Origin: Quillaja saponaria | Lineage: Eukaryota > Streptophyta > Magnoliopsida > Fabales > Quillajaceae | Length of the DNA stretch: 64,000 nt | Direction: 5' to 3' | Assembly (NCBI GenBank): GCA_029379385.1 | Contig: CM055609.1 | Location: 5,146,001 to 5,210,000 of the forward strand | Shown: piece after piece, positions 38,901-51,574 of the stretch | Layout of the letters: every line of letters begins with the position of its first letter | Position numbering within the stretch: the stretch's first letter is position 1 | Notes under the pieces: generated by a model | What the model was told of the DNA's origin: nothing | Databases searched by the model: none | What the model saw: the letters and a program-made list of their open reading frames with translations, nothing else | Made by a program: the position numbers and the translations under genes

Positions 38901-40581
38901 CTTCTAAACACTATATATGTCTTTTTACCTTTTGCCTTTTACCCATCTGATGGTGCTGAGAACATTTTGAAACTTTCTTAGGCTGAACAAAGAGCACGTG
39001 AAGAAAGCGAAAAGCTGAGAATACGTGCCCGTGAACAGATTGCTGAAGATCGGAAAAAGGATCTGGTTGGTTGCCAATTTTCAAATATACTTAGCACCTA
39101 TTCTTCATTATTGAAATCTGATAAATCCTGATTGTCCTCACAATTTTCATTTTGCTGCTGCCTTCCCCCCTCTTACCAGACTCTCAAGGCACGTATTGCT
39201 GCTAAGACGGAAGAAAAGAAATTAGAATTGCTGTTCCTTCAGTGGAGTGAGCACCATAAAAGACTTTGCAATTTTATAAGGTATGTGTACTACAACTCTA
39301 AATTCACAAAGGAGTTGTTCTCTCTGAAAAAACTTTCTGCTTTGTACTTCACCAACTTGTCACACTGGTAACTGACGTCATACTGCATTCTATCTTCCTG
39401 CAGGTTATTTTTAATTTTGGTCCAAAAGTGTCCATATTCACATTTTATTGAGACGAAGATAAGTTTCTGTTCATGTGCATTGTAGTGTTGAAGCTACTGC
39501 TGACAAGATGTTTGCTGCTTAATTGCAGGATTTTACAGTAGAAATACAGAATTCCTTTTTTTATCATTTTGGACTCATGTTTGATTGGTCGTGGCATGTA
39601 TTCTTTTCAGGACTAAGGCAGAGCCTCCAATATACTATTTGCCCAACAAACCTTTGGATGACAATGCAACTTTGGTTGAGCAGCAGAAAGAACAGGTAAG
39701 CTCCTTGAAATTTCTCTTCTAACAATATTAAGTTGGTTTACTGTCTTCGATGGAAGGCCAACACTTTGCCGGAGGTCATGCGAGGACTTAGGCAGTCAGA
39801 TTTTATTCATTTCATAATCAATTTATGATGTTCAGCCTACCAATTATGAGTTTGTGATTAGATGATCATCTCACCACCTCTCTCACATTGTCAAATCTAC
39901 TTTTCATTGTAAGCGTGCTTTAAACTTTTGTGCATATGGCTATCTTTCATGAATCTTATGCACAACTATCAAGAAATTCAATCAAATCCCTGTCCTTTGC
40001 CTAAGTATTATTCTTTTGTTTGCAACTTGGATATTAACTTCTTCATGAAAGAAATACATGGCCTGATTAAATCACAAATGGAGTAGAAGTGAAGAGCTTA
40101 TTAGGTTTACTGCTTATTCTTACATGTTGATTTTCGTATCAGATGCCTTTCTTATGTATTCATTTGTTATTTACAAAATTGCATATAGACTTTTATGGAA
40201 TGGAAGAGTGCAAGGAGGGAGGAATTGTCTGAGTATCAGAAACAGATTGGGGAGCAGTACACCGCCAATGTTGAGATAGAAATGGAGAGATGGCAAAATG
40301 CAAGGAAGGCAAGGAAAGCAAATAATGACACGTTGAACTTACAGGAAACAATGGACAAAGAATTAGATACCCACAGGCTTGAGCATGGTCCCAAGAGAAG
40401 AAACATCCCTGGTGGAAGTAACAATGAAGATGACGAGGATGTTGAAGATATAAATGTCGGGGAGGATGACATGATAGATGATGTACTGGATAATGATGAT
40501 ACTGGTAGGAGGGATGAAGAGACAAGTAAGCTGGAACCGGGTAACACCATTGCAGATGCTGATAATGTGGATCATAAATGA
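35984..40581 (+). CDS. PNN: Pinin/SDK/memA domain protein, splicing-associated
   Basis: Plant pinin homologue, a nuclear protein of exon-junction and spliceosome complexes. Exons: 35984-36061, 36161-36271, 36548-36613, 36868-37041, 37124-37237, 38190-38261, 38982-39065, 39180-39280, 39611-39695 and 40189-40581; all join in frame to 425 residues, the usual plant length. The N terminus (MGSTVVEKTEEQLRKEIEEL) is a short coiled coil, followed by the pinin signature (ITKRLRDPLGLRRGGF, GPRN). The central pinin/SDK/memA domain runs through RNKRMLGQLLGTLEKFRKED and the charged helix AEQRAREESEKLRIRAREQI, then IYYLPNKPLDD. The C terminus is acidic (EDDEDVEDINVGEDDMIDDV). Shares a divergent promoter with the vasculin-like gene. 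Confidence 0.93.
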
Positions 40582-42107
40582 TGAAAGTCAAAGTCTTTTT
40601 CAGTTATTTCTTTGAAATACATAGTTGCTGTAGCTTATTGTATAACATGGTCTCTTTGTAGTTAATGATTCCTTCCTTTGTTGACTTATTTCAAATCTGT
40701 GGTTGCTAGACTTGGTTTATTACTTGTTCTGCAAGGAAACTTTCTTTGTGACAGAAGGGGGAATGCTTTTATCAGGATTTTATTATTTTTCCCCTGCTTT
40801 AATAACATCCCCAACTTCGTTTTCCGTCTTCAATATTAAGCTGAGCTGGGAATTTATCAGGTTACTGCATAGAATCAATAGGAAGTTTCCAATCTGGCGT
40901 GGTCATAGTAAATCAAGTTTGAACTTGCTTGCTAAGGGCAGAGCATCTTTCAGCACTTGGTATGGATGTTATGTGATGTCTACTTGCTTCTCTTTTTCTT
41001 AAATATCTGAAACTTCTGCAGTTTCTTTCTTTGGTGGCTACTTCACTTTCTTAGTTCTTTTTTGCTGGTACATCAAAGAACCAACCTCAAGTATCTTTAA
41101 TTCATCTTTTTTAATTTTTGCAATTATTAATTGAAATATCATTTTACTCTAGTGCATTAGCATAGAAGAGGAGGCAAAAAAGAAGGAGAAGCTGGATTTG
41201 TGTCTAAACTTTTTAGGTAGGTTCCTTAGTGAAGCAAGGGAAGGCCTACTTTACTTTAGGACTTACTTTAATTGAAAATTAATGATAATATAAACCAAAT
41301 TAGGATGATTTTATCTAAAGACCATGGAAAAGTCATTTTTTCTTTTGTTACTTAACATATAAGAAAAAGTTTGATCATATTAATCCCCTATTTTCTAACT
41401 TAGCCCGTTATTCCATCATAATTAAAACTCATTTCTAATAAATGTGTTATTGAGTGCATGGTCATTCATCCTATTTTTTTCTTAAAAAATGAATATAAAT
41501 GTTAAATATTATATTGGCTTAGCACGTTTGATAAATATAATATTAATACAAAATTTATTCCATAACCTTCTTTCTTAGGTAGTTTTTTTTTTTTTTTTAA
41601 ACAAATACCATGTAAAAGTTTATCTTTTTAGTTAATTGTTGAAGAATAATTCACATTCTATTATCCTTATACAAATAATAATGTTAAAATAGAAACAAGA
41701 ATGAGATTAAATCTAAAACTACAATACAAAATGAATAAAAAAATAAAATTGCAAGAATCGAAATTCGACTTAATCTAATTTACACCCTAATAGAAAATCA
41801 AAATTTATTATTTTATTTTTGAAAAAAATACAAAACTATTCTATCAAAATTCTATTCGTTTTAGGCACGAATTTTTTTACAGACGGTCGGCCTGCCTCAT
41901 GCTCGTACTATTCTCGAAAATCTCCACTTTCACGCTATTTAATTATTTATTTATTCATTTTACTTTTATTACGTAATTTATTTCTCAAGCAAAGCCTCTC
42001 TCTCTCTCTCACACACTCATCACTCACTGCCTTTTTTTCTGTGTCTCTCCTCAAAAGCAAGAAATACTGTAGCCGAAGAGCAACCGAAAGACAGAGGGAG
42101 CTCAAGG
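40582..42107. other. Spacer between pinin and the LEA_2 gene
   Basis: Pinin 3' UTR in the first few hundred bases, then AT-rich DNA with a homopolymer T run at about 41582-41599. From about 41940 a leader-like region of the next gene begins, with a CT microsatellite at 41996-42011. No gene or element recognised. Confidence 0.5.
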
Positions 42108-44879
42108 ATGGGTTCAAGGCCTAACCCAAATGGAGAGCACAGACCAAGGCCACCACTACCACCATCAAGTAGGCCACCGGTATCAAATGGACCACCACAC
42201 CACCATTACTACCCAACAACGTCGTCTTCATCATCCTCATCTTCTGCTTCTTTGAAAGGCTGTTGCTGTTGTCTTTTCCTTCTCTTCTCCTTCTTAGCTC
42301 TTTTAGTCTTAGCTGTAGTCCTTGTAATCATTCTCGCCGTTAAGCCTAAGAAGCCCCAATTCGATCTTCAACAAGTTGGTGTTCAATACATGGGCATTAC
42401 CACACCCAATCCTTCCTCCCCTGCCTCTGCAACCATCCCCACGGACCCAACTACCACCTCCGCTTCACTATCCCTCAATATTCGGATGCTATTCACGGCG
42501 GTGAACCCAAATAAGGTTGGGATCAAGTACGGCGAGTCCAGGTTTACTGTCATGTACAGAGGGATTCCATTGGGTAAAGCTTCGGTGCCTGGGTTTTATC
42601 AAGATGCTCATAGTGTAAGACAAGTGGTGGCTACAATTGCAGTTGATAAGGTCAATTTGCTTCAAGCTGATGCTACTGATTTAATCAGAGATGCTTCGCT
42701 CAATGACCGGGTCGAGCTCCGGGTTTTGGGTGATGTTGGAGCTAAGATCCGAGTCTTGAATTTGGATTCCCCTGGTGTTCAGGTCAGCCTCTATATCCTT
42801 TTTCTCTTGTTTAAATTTTTCCCGGTATTCCAATTATTTCTATTTGTAGTTTCAGTTTTCTTTCTGCGATTATGGATTTCCTAAACTTGCTGGAGTCTTG
42901 GCATTATTAGGTAATTTCCCATTTTAGCTCAGGTCAATTTAATTACTGATGGAGCTTGGATTTTCTCGCTATATATCTCATGGGTTCTGGTTGTTTCCCT
43001 GGATAACTCTCTCTCTCTTTGATTGAGTGGTAGAGAGTGAATGTGTGTACCCTCGGTGAAGGACGATAGGGGTCTGAAATTGCGAAATACACCACCTTTC
43101 TGTCTGACTCCTCGTTCTCTTTTTTTTTTCCCTTTTCTTTGGCTCATGTGCCTTGCTGATAAGGCATTGCCTGTTGATAACGTGCGCCGAAAGTGTTTTT
43201 GTGTTTTCTAGGTTGGTACTTTCTGGGGGTCTTTCCATTGCTAACCTTTCACTTTGCTGTATTGTTCCCTTCCTCCCTATACTCTGCATTTTTGCAGTAT
43301 CTGCTACATTAGATCTGAATTTCTTTTCTTCTTTTGATCAATTTTTAACTAAATGTTTTCTTTGATTTCTTTTTTAATGGAAAGTTTTTATTTTTTTTAA
43401 GGGTTGTGCTTTTGTGTCATTGTTTTTGTTCAATTTCATTTGCATTATTATTCTTTTATTGTCTTTTTTTTGTTTTTTAATGAATGATATATTTGTGGAT
43501 GTGTTCCTTGTGAGTTCCTTGTTCTTGTAGTTCTTGGTAAGTTTAACATCTTGTCCATAATAAAAGTTTCGCATCTTCTGTCATATGCTTTTTGATTCAA
43601 GATGCCATTTACTAAGTTTGATTAAAAAGCATTTACTTTATTAGGGAACACTATTTGCAATTAGTCTTTGTAACAAATGGATGTGCACATACATTATGCA
43701 TCCTTAAGATTTATTTGTTAGTTTTGTTGAGTTTTTTTTTTATGGCACTAGAGAGGTGGATTAGTGGAAATGATTGCTGACTCAAACATCACCTCACTAG
43801 GAAAAACTCATGAGATATAATATTGTTTGTACACTTTGCTCAATGTGTTGTGTGCAAATAGTTATATGGGGACAAGGCTTCGTTTTCTCAAGTCTAAATT
43901 GACAATTGTATTAGATTAAAAAAAAAAAAAAAAAGGCTATTTGGATGAAACAGACTGTAGGATTTCCCTTTTTCAATTTGGCACTAAAAAGACAGATGAG
44001 ATTGAAATGGCTAGCTTAAAACAAAGACTAGGTCCCACCGGGAGTTGAACCCTAGGTCGCTGGATTCAAAGTCCAAAGTGCTAACCACTACACCATGGAA
44101 CCAACTTTGTACTCAAAATTTGAAATTTAACTACTTAACATTCTTCTGTTATTTGTTTTTGGATTCTTTTCTATCGTTTCTTTTGTGTTCTGATTCTTCT
44201 AAATGTAAGCCAGTTAATATTATCTTTGGCTGTTACAAATATTTAATTTAAATTTTAAAAGGTTGGAACAAAACAAAAAAGAAGCTTGCAAATGTCAAAC
44301 AATTGCTGTCTTTGAGGATGAAGAGACAGTGTTTGCCATGTGACTTCCCTGTTTGTGGGCCACATGGGCCTGAATTCTTATTGATAAGGAATTCTAATTA
44401 AGAACTCATTTTTCAACACATTCTTTAAGTCAAATGTTTAGGCCTGTTAACCAAATATTATGATGATTATTATCACAATAAAATCAGATTAAAATCCTTT
44501 ATAGAAAGTTGTGCTTCAGCATAGTTTTTAATTGAAATGACCACTTCTTATTTCCCCCTTCTTGTAACCTCTTTCTTCCAAAAGAATAATTCTTACAATG
44601 AGGTCCTTTTTTATTTTACATGGGCATTTGTCATGTATTACTAAGCTGTCCCTACATTGCTGACATTTTTCTTCTAAAATACTACACATCCTGCTGATGT
44701 TCCCCCCTTCTTTTTTTATGAAATTCTTTGTCTCTTGTTTCTTCTGTGTTTTGTTAATAATAGATGAATGGGCATGAATTTTGGCTGGGCAGGTTTCAGT
44801 GGATTGTGCAATTGTGATAAGTCCAAGGAAGCAATCTCTCACCTACAAGCAGTGTGGATTTGATGGATTGAGTGTCTAA
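42108..44879 (+). CDS. LEA_2 / NDR1-HIN1-like (NHL) single-pass membrane protein
   Basis: Two exons, 42108-42782 and 44793-44879, give 253 residues. Proline-rich cytosolic N terminus with HHHYYPTT and a Ser run (39-46), a Cys cluster (GCCCCL, 51-56) leading into a hydrophobic membrane segment (about 55-78), then an extracytosolic LEA_2 beta-sandwich containing LSLNIRMLFTAVNPNKVGI, YRGIPLGKASVPGF and VELRVLGDVGAKIRV, closing with CAIVISPRKQSLTYKQCGF. This architecture matches plant NHL/YLS9-related proteins, some linked to defence or cell-wall interfaces; the specific role here is unknown. The 2-kb intron contains a tRNA gene on the opposite strand. Confidence 0.88.
44031..44102 (-). tRNA. tRNA-Gln (anticodon UUG), nested antisense in an intron
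   Basis: Read on the minus strand from 44102: acceptor GGTTCCA, D-arm box A TGTAGTGGTTAGCAC, anticodon arm TTGGA-CTTTGAA-TCCAG with anticodon TTG, box B-like GGGTTCAACTC, acceptor 3' strand TGGGACC. The 7-bp acceptor stem pairs fully, counting one G-U. The T stem has one A-G mismatch (position 50-64) and a terminal G-U. Pol III terminator TTTT lies 10 nt downstream (44021-44018), and a CAA motif occurs just upstream. It closely matches plant nuclear tRNA-Gln genes, has no intron, and is probably functional, although the T-arm mismatch leaves some doubt. Confidence 0.88.
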
Positions 44880-46591
44880 TGAGTGATGACTACTTGATCA
44901 CCACTTGTTATTCTCACCTTAACTCTCCTAGCAAGTTAGGAGAGCAATGAAAAGGCAGAAAACAAAGGGTGGGTTGAAAACCTTGGTCATGAATTTTTCT
45001 CTTTTTTTATTTTTTTTCTTTGGGGGTGGAGGGCGGTTGTTTAGTTGGCAAGCAAAAGCACTTTACATGGAATAGTGCAAATGCAAAGCCTAAGCTGGAG
45101 GATTTTGAAGAGGATATGACATTAGGAAACTAAAAAATTTCTCTGATTTTTGCAGATTTTTTTTGTAATTGGTTACTTCATTTGGAAGGAAAACTTGCTA
45201 ACAGCATGCAAAGTTTAACCCTATTGAATGGTCAGAGGTATCAAATATTCTGATGTCCTTTTGTCTAATGGCTTATGGTCTCCTCGCTCTTGCTTTTGCT
45301 TTTATGGGGAAGAAAAACAAAAAGGGAACAAAGAGTTGAAATTGCATATTGCCTGTAAATTGTAATCTTAATTATCTGATGCATGGTGTTCAAAATAACA
45401 AGTTCACATTACACCAAATAAAAGCATGATTCAATTTTGGAGTCTGGATACCCATTAGTACTTATTCTTTATTTTTATTTGAAACCTCGAACTTAGAAGG
45501 ACACCATTTATTTAGAAAGAGCATCGTGATTTTTTCTAAAAATAATAATACAAGTGATGGATCCATCTTGACAAACGGTGAATAGAGAATTTATTAAGTT
45601 TTTATTCGTTGTCGTTATTTGGAAATATGATCTTTTGCTTCTTAGGGTATTGTCAGTTTTTCACTAATAACTGCATATGAAGTTAAGAGTAATATAAAGT
45701 TATTTTTACTATGCTACGTAAACTTAAAAGAAGAGAAAAACTTTGGTCTTCAAAGTCTTTTTTATTTTTTTGTTTTTTAATTCCGTCTATTTAGTATTTT
45801 TGTTATTGTTTGTATTTGATTACCCTAAGTGTGTATCTTAAACAAATCAATGAGAGTAATTGACATGTCTATTATTTTACATATTGTCTTTTTAACATTT
45901 TATATTTTATGAATTTTCGTGTTATTTTAGATCTATTTTCCATATATTGAAACACATGCACTAAATGTGAATTTATCATTCTCTTTATCTCAAAATTGAA
46001 AAAAAAAAAAAAACTTAAATAAAGAAAGAAAATAATGCAAGCAAATTTGTCAATTTTCAAATTTGCATATAAGGGCTATAAGAAAAACAATCATATCCAT
46101 AACTGTTATCAATTTGTTAAACGAATTATATTAGGGTTAATTGGTAACCATTAATAAATGAAAGACTAAAGTAAAATTTGAGACAAATTAGTAAAATAAA
46201 TAGTAATTTTGTTAAAAAAAATATATTTTTTGTACACGATGCATGTCACTTTTAGTGAACTTTATATTCAAAAAATCTAAATTAGACAGTAAAATCTCAT
46301 GGTATTGCCCCAATAGTATCTAAAATAAAGAAGACTATCTTTCCTAGTTTTCCTATGAATAAAAAATGACAATATTAGTCAATTTGTTTGACTCAAATGA
46401 ATTATGACTAGGTTGATAAAGTTGGTAAAAATTAAAGGACTAATTAGATGTAACTCAAAATATGGGGGTGCTAATATAAAATATCGAGGAAAACTTTGGG
46501 AACCAAAATGATATTTTGCCTAAAACAAAACAAAACAAAATAAATAAAAAGCTTAGCGAGGCACTGAGCAATCAGAGCCCTAAGGAGGACC
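44880..46591. other. Spacer between the LEA_2 gene and CSN8
   Basis: LEA_2 3' UTR, then AT-rich DNA with poly-A tracts (for example 45999-46013). No gene or defined element is recognised; the last roughly 100 bp before 46592 should be the CSN8 promoter and leader. Confidence 0.5.
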
Positions 46592-49237
46592 ATGGATTTC
46601 TCTATGCTCACAGCTACCATGGCGTCGAAGTCGTTCGAAAAGATCGCTGATATTTGCGACAACATCATGCTTCAGGTAAGTATTCTACCTAGTTTGCGTT
46701 AGGGTTTAATTCAAATTTTCGAACTGTTTCTTAGTTTTATAACAAAATGCTCGCCATTGTTCCTCTCCTTCTGAATTGAACAGGTTGCAGCTGAGGGCAT
46801 TGCTTATCAGGACGAGTGGCCCTATGCGATTCATCTTCTGGGTCACATTTATGTCGACGACATGTAAATTCGTTCTCTTTTTTTACTTTTGTTTAATTAT
46901 TTGATTTGAAAATTTTATTTGATTTTAATTGTTATGGGCATATTTACATTCGTAGTTTGTAAGTTTCTTTTCTCCTTCTAATATATATCTAGTTGGTTCT
47001 TCAGCAACGAGAATGTTGTCTAGTGTCCCAAAAAAGCAAAAGGGGGTTTTGTAGTTTATGTTCCTTGCATGTAATTGGTTTTGGTGTAAATGCTCTTTAA
47101 TATATTTATGCTGCAACGAATCATGTTTTGTAATTCTGGGTTTTCGGTTAAGTTTGTTTTGATAATTGTGATTTGGAGCACTTGGGGTTTTAGAGTATAT
47201 ATATATATTTGGCACTATGGGGTTTAGGTGGAGTTTAGTTTCTCAAATATATCTTGACCTTACAGTAACAGTGCACGGTTTCTTTGGAAATCAATTCCTT
47301 CCTCAATCAAAGAGAACCAACCAGAAGTAAGTGCAGCATGGAAAATTGGTCAAAGGTTATGGACACGTGACTATGGAGGAGTGCATGAGGCAATTCGGGG
47401 GTTTGAGTGGAGTCAAGAACTCCAAGTTCTTGTTGCTGCATTTTCTGGCAAGTTTTTGTTTTAATTTCCTATTTAATTAAATTATGGAGGTAGTCTTCTT
47501 TTTATGCTTTGTTTTTCCCAAGCTGAAAGTTTGACTATAATATGAAATTGGGCTATTGATAATACTTAATGTTGAACATTAAGCGTGCTTTGTAATATAT
47601 GGAATGCAGATTAGTTTTCTAAAGTTCATTACACTTTCTCCTTCTTCACCCAAAAAGTATAAATTGGAGGCTTGAAGGAACCTAGCTCTATCTGTATTAC
47701 ATATAACAATAAGACAGCTTACATCATGAGATATTTTAAACATTCATACAGCTACTCACATTCCTTATATTAAGTAAAATAGCTGATCTCATCTTTATTT
47801 GTTCTCTGAATCTGATTTTTTGCCAGAACTTTACACAAAGAAGATATTTCAGCTTTTGCAGTCTGCTTATTCAACAATAAGCATCCAAGACGCAGCTTTC
47901 TTTTTGGGAATGAACGGGGATGATGCCACAAATTGTAAGATTTTCCTTGACTGACTCATAAATTCTGAATGAAAATTTTTCAGTTCCTGTGCCTTTTGGA
48001 TTAAGGATATCAATTTTGATTCTCAACAACAATGTATTGTTTTATCTAAGAGACTCTTGAAAGCTTGCCATTTGCATTTTGGACAGCTTCTTCTGTCTCT
48101 GAGCCTTCATATTAATCTAAGAGAGTATTAAGTTTTTAAGTTACTAAAGCCATGTAGTGTAAAAGCTTGTATACTTAGTGAATATAAAATGTGAGCATAA
48201 TATATGAATATGACAAACTTAGTATCCGTGTCGCACTTTTATTTATTTATTTTTCTTTTGGTGGTAAGTAGCATCAATGGCCCACTTGGGAGCTAAGCAA
48301 GCTCTGTTAATGACACAATCCGATGATAGGATGCCCTCCCCTGATATTTATGCTACCCTTTTTCGGTCATAAAACTGCATGTAACACCTACATTTCAGAA
48401 GACTTCCATGAATTCTGGACTTTTAGTGAACTTCAAGTCCAGGACCCTGAGACACTTACCATGAGTTTTCTGGAATAGGTGTCAAGCCTTTTTCTGGTAT
48501 AGGTAACTAACCCTTCTCATGGCTGTCCACTAGATATACCAAGAACATATGAATTTATAATTAAGACACATCTCTCTATAAATAAGAGAAACATTCCTTA
48601 GCAGCATGTGGATCAAAAGAATGGCCAAAGGAATATCTCTATAGTTTGAAATTCATAATGCATGATGCTTAGTCTGCAAGGCTGAGTTGTAGAGGGTTGG
48701 CAAAAGGCATATCATTTGGTGATGTGAACTGGGAGAGGATGTTCATTCTTGATCAATAAATTGTCTCCCTTGGAAGTTCCTTTCGATGTTTGTATGGATA
48801 GTTTCTACATTAGTTCCAATATTTGGCTTTGATAAGCTTCAGATTCCTTCAAACTTTTAATCTGGATTCAAACCTGCAAAATTAGATTTATAGGCTATGA
48901 ATCGGACAATGTAGCTGAGGTGAGGTGTCAGACACAAATTGAATACAGTTTTGCGATTTGGCTAACTTGTTACAAATGTAAATTTTGCCTGTGGTTGAGA
49001 GATACATAAACATTTACTTGTAACATATATATATATATATAATTTTTTTTTCTGAATGTCATTCTCAAATGATATTTTTGGCTATCTTATGCAGATGTAC
49101 TACAGCAAGGTTGGGCTGTGGACCTTGCTTCTCATATGCTTACCGTGAAAAAACAGGTTATTATGTCTGAGCAGAAGCTGGATCCAAGTAAACTGCAGCG
49201 CTTGACAGAATATGTCTTTCACCTTGAGCATCGATGA
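46592..49237 (+). CDS. CSN8: COP9 signalosome subunit 8
   Basis: Smallest PCI-domain subunit of the COP9 signalosome, which removes NEDD8/RUB from cullins and controls photomorphogenesis and other ubiquitin-dependent responses. Exons: 46592-46675, 46784-46863, 47266-47447, 47827-47934 and 49095-49237; they join in frame to 198 residues, matching Arabidopsis CSN8/COP9 (197). Conserved blocks: KSFEKIADICDNIMLQV, QDEWPYAIHLLGHIYVDD, SARFLWKSIP, GQRLWTRDYGGVHEAIRGFE, FQLLQSAYSTISI and SKLQRLTEYVFHLEHR. The third intron starts with GC, not GT (47448-47449, consensus G|GCAAGT), the only junction that keeps frame. A Met at 46619 could be an alternative start, but 46592 fits the family better. Confidence 0.95.
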
Positions 49238-49841
49238 ACCTTTTGAGATTCTGAATTTATAAACATCTTAGTCCTAGGGGATTTCGTTCTTTTATCGCAT
49301 TTGTTCAGAGTTACTGGAATATACTTTTTAGCTACTCGTATGTCACACATGTTAGTTATACTTTTGAAGTAAAACAGGGTTAGTAACTGCGATCCATTGA
49401 CTTCATCTTTTGTTTCTAACTATTCTAATGTCATAATGACTTTTACTCATCCAGATGCAAAAATTATTACTCAGACTTGGTTGAAATTTAGGTTGCTCTC
49501 GAGACAACTTAAACATCCACATACTTTTGTTTTACACTTGTGCATTACGTGTACATGATAATAAAGCCAATTTTTACGTCAAATTTGCAAATGTATCAGA
49601 AGTTCAAATCAAGAAGCAAACTGGGAATATTATTGAAATCTTGACAAAGGTTTTTCCATTCCCCTCTTCTAAATGTATAAAATCAGAAACCAAATTACAA
49701 AAGGTCGAGTTTTTAGACCTTTTTTTTCTTCTTTTTACAAAGTTTAGCTCCAGATAATCAACTTTCACAATCAATAAGGCTATCTACGCTTCAACCTTAA
49801 TAGACATACTACATTCCAAGACAAAATAAATACTACAATAA

Positions 49842-50198
49842 CTACATACACTTCATCTTCTTGGCTTTGACAAAGTTTACAGGCTCTGTAATTCTGTATA
49901 TCTCACTAATGTACCGGAATCTCTTTTTCCTTCGACCGAGAATTTCATCGTCTTTCTCTTCAAATATATTTGATGCTTCAATCTTAGAAGAAACATCACT
50001 GCTATCAACTCTGTTTTGTTCTGTTTTCCCCTGTTGAACGCTATTGCTATTGTTGCTGCTATTATTACGTTCGTTGTAATAATCAGAATCTGATTCGCTA
50101 AGCTGTACGAGAAGCCGAGCTGCCTCGATCTCAGGCTCTGAGAAAGTTTGGAGTTTCTGGGTCATCCCAATTTTGCATGGAGATGCTGATTTCACCAT
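49842..50198 (-). CDS. Small plant-specific protein of unknown function
   Basis: Intronless 118-residue frame that I cannot assign to a named family. Visible features: a predicted helix SEPEIEAARLLVQLSES (20-36), an Asn/Ser-rich low-complexity middle (44-70), and a basic C-terminal block RRKKRFRYISEIYRITEPV (89-107) followed by KAKKMKC, which could act as a nuclear localisation signal. The paired pattern of an acidic AA-x-x-L-x-x-LS helix and a basic RYxSIxxIYxxTxPV block occurs in short uncharacterised plant proteins, as far as I recall. A TATA box stands 48 nt upstream, supporting a real gene with a very short leader. Convergent with CSN8, with about 600 bp between them holding only 3' UTR-like sequence. 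Confidence 0.7.
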   Translation of the reverse strand: MVKSASPCKIGMTQKLQTFSEPEIEAARLLVQLSESDSDYYNERNNSSNNSNSVQQGKTEQNRVDSSDVSSKIEASNIFEEKDDEILGRRKKRFRYISEIYRITEPVNFVKAKKMKCM

Positions 50199-50245
50199 GG
50201 TATTTTGTGTGCTCCTTGAGAAATAAAAAGAGAGAGATTCTTTGT

Positions 50246-50254
50246 TTTTATATA
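50246..50254 (-). promoter_or_regulatory. TATA box of the small plant-specific gene
   Basis: On the minus strand the sequence reads GGGTATATAAAAAC, 48 nt upstream of the ATG at 50198. With the usual 30-nt spacing, transcription would start about 18-25 nt before the ATG, giving a very short 5' UTR. Confidence 0.6.
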
Positions 50255-51574
50255 CCCTCTAATGCTTAGGGCGGTTGCCTGCAGACTATAGTAACTGTTT
50301 TTGGCATATAAATTTAAGGAGGATGATTTTTCCTGAGGATGTGCCACGTAAGCAAAAGTTGTCCATATCAGAAAAGGACAATTTTTTTTTTAATTATTAC
50401 TAATCCGAGTGAAATAGGTTTCCTTATTAGTGTAGGAATAGTTTTCTTGTACTCGTTTTCTTGTGCTTAATTATCCAGCAAGTTATCTACAAACTAGTCC
50501 TTCATTGACAAGGTTTTCCTCAACAGATTTATAAAAAGTCATTTTCCTTGTTTTTTATATTAATTATTACAATGTTGTATAAGTCAAAATATCATTTTTA
50601 TAATACTTAAATCAAAATTAAATAAGAAAAAAAAATTTGATGGTAACTCTTTAAGATTAACTAATTATTTTGTTAAAGTTTATATTATTATACTAACTCT
50701 TTTATATATATATATATATTTTTTTATTTTTATTTTTTATTTTTTATGGTAACCGTCATTTTTCATTTTCAGTTACGGATTAGTTTATAATGTAAAGAAA
50801 TTCTTAGCCATTGTTTATAAGTTGCCGGTCAAGTAGTATCACTTTCAACTATCTTCAACCAATTAAGGGCAAATTTGGTTTAATTTTAGTGGTAAACTAT
50901 AGTTTCAGATGTGATTGCACGTAAAATTATTATTTATTTTTGTTGTTGTTTTGGATGATTTTTAATATCATGGTTTGTAACTATAATATTGATATAAGTA
51001 ATTTGTTATGTAAATGATCATAAAAAGACATATATTCAATTTATTTTTAATAAAAAAATTATTTTAAGAATATATTTGTAAAAAATTAAAAGACAAACAG
51101 TGTTTTTTGTCTATCTTATTTATTTAAAAAAAAATAGTATCACATATTATTGAATTGGCATTACAAACACCAAACGAAACAAAACCAAACGAAACAAAAC
51201 TTGACCTAAATCATTTCATCTCATGCAAACGGCCAACTAGAATTAAATGCTGAATGTCTTACACGGCTCAATCAACTCGATCGGCTCATGGCATTTTTTT
51301 TATTTTTTTTTTCTCATGCTATGCGAAGAAATATATTTAAGAAACAACCTCAGCCCAACAGAATAACCGTAAGTCCATAACAGTTACAAAAACAGAACCA
51401 ATAAGCATTAAGCCCAGAAATAAAAAGCCCAATAAGAACTGCGAGATTCCGTATTAACCAAAACGGACTCATCCATGTCGTCCCTGTCCCTCCAATAAAC
51501 CCTGTTTCGCACCAAATTTTGTGAACTAAACTCCTGCCTGAGCAGAAAACATAAACCCTCTCTCTCTCCTAAGT
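50255..51574. other. Spacer between the small gene and MAA3
   Basis: AT-rich divergent intergenic region with TA microsatellite at about 50703-50719. Two segments (near 50874 and 51170) carry TTTGGTTTAATTTTAGTGG and its loose inverse, hinting at a decayed element, but no target duplication was found. A CT run (51559-51568) lies in the presumptive MAA3 leader. Confidence 0.45.

Noticed and set aside
40193..40591. Antisense frames of 104-132 codons opposite the last pinin exon
   Set aside because: They mirror the acidic pinin tail as Ser/His-rich sequence and are typical reading-frame shadows.
42783..44792. Several open frames of 60-104 codons in the LEA_2 intron
   Set aside because: No similarity or splice logic; only the tRNA gene is credible.
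50860..51190. Another MITE in the spacer upstream of MAA3
   Set aside because: Only a loose inverted similarity of TTTGGTTT-type ends, with no target duplication found.
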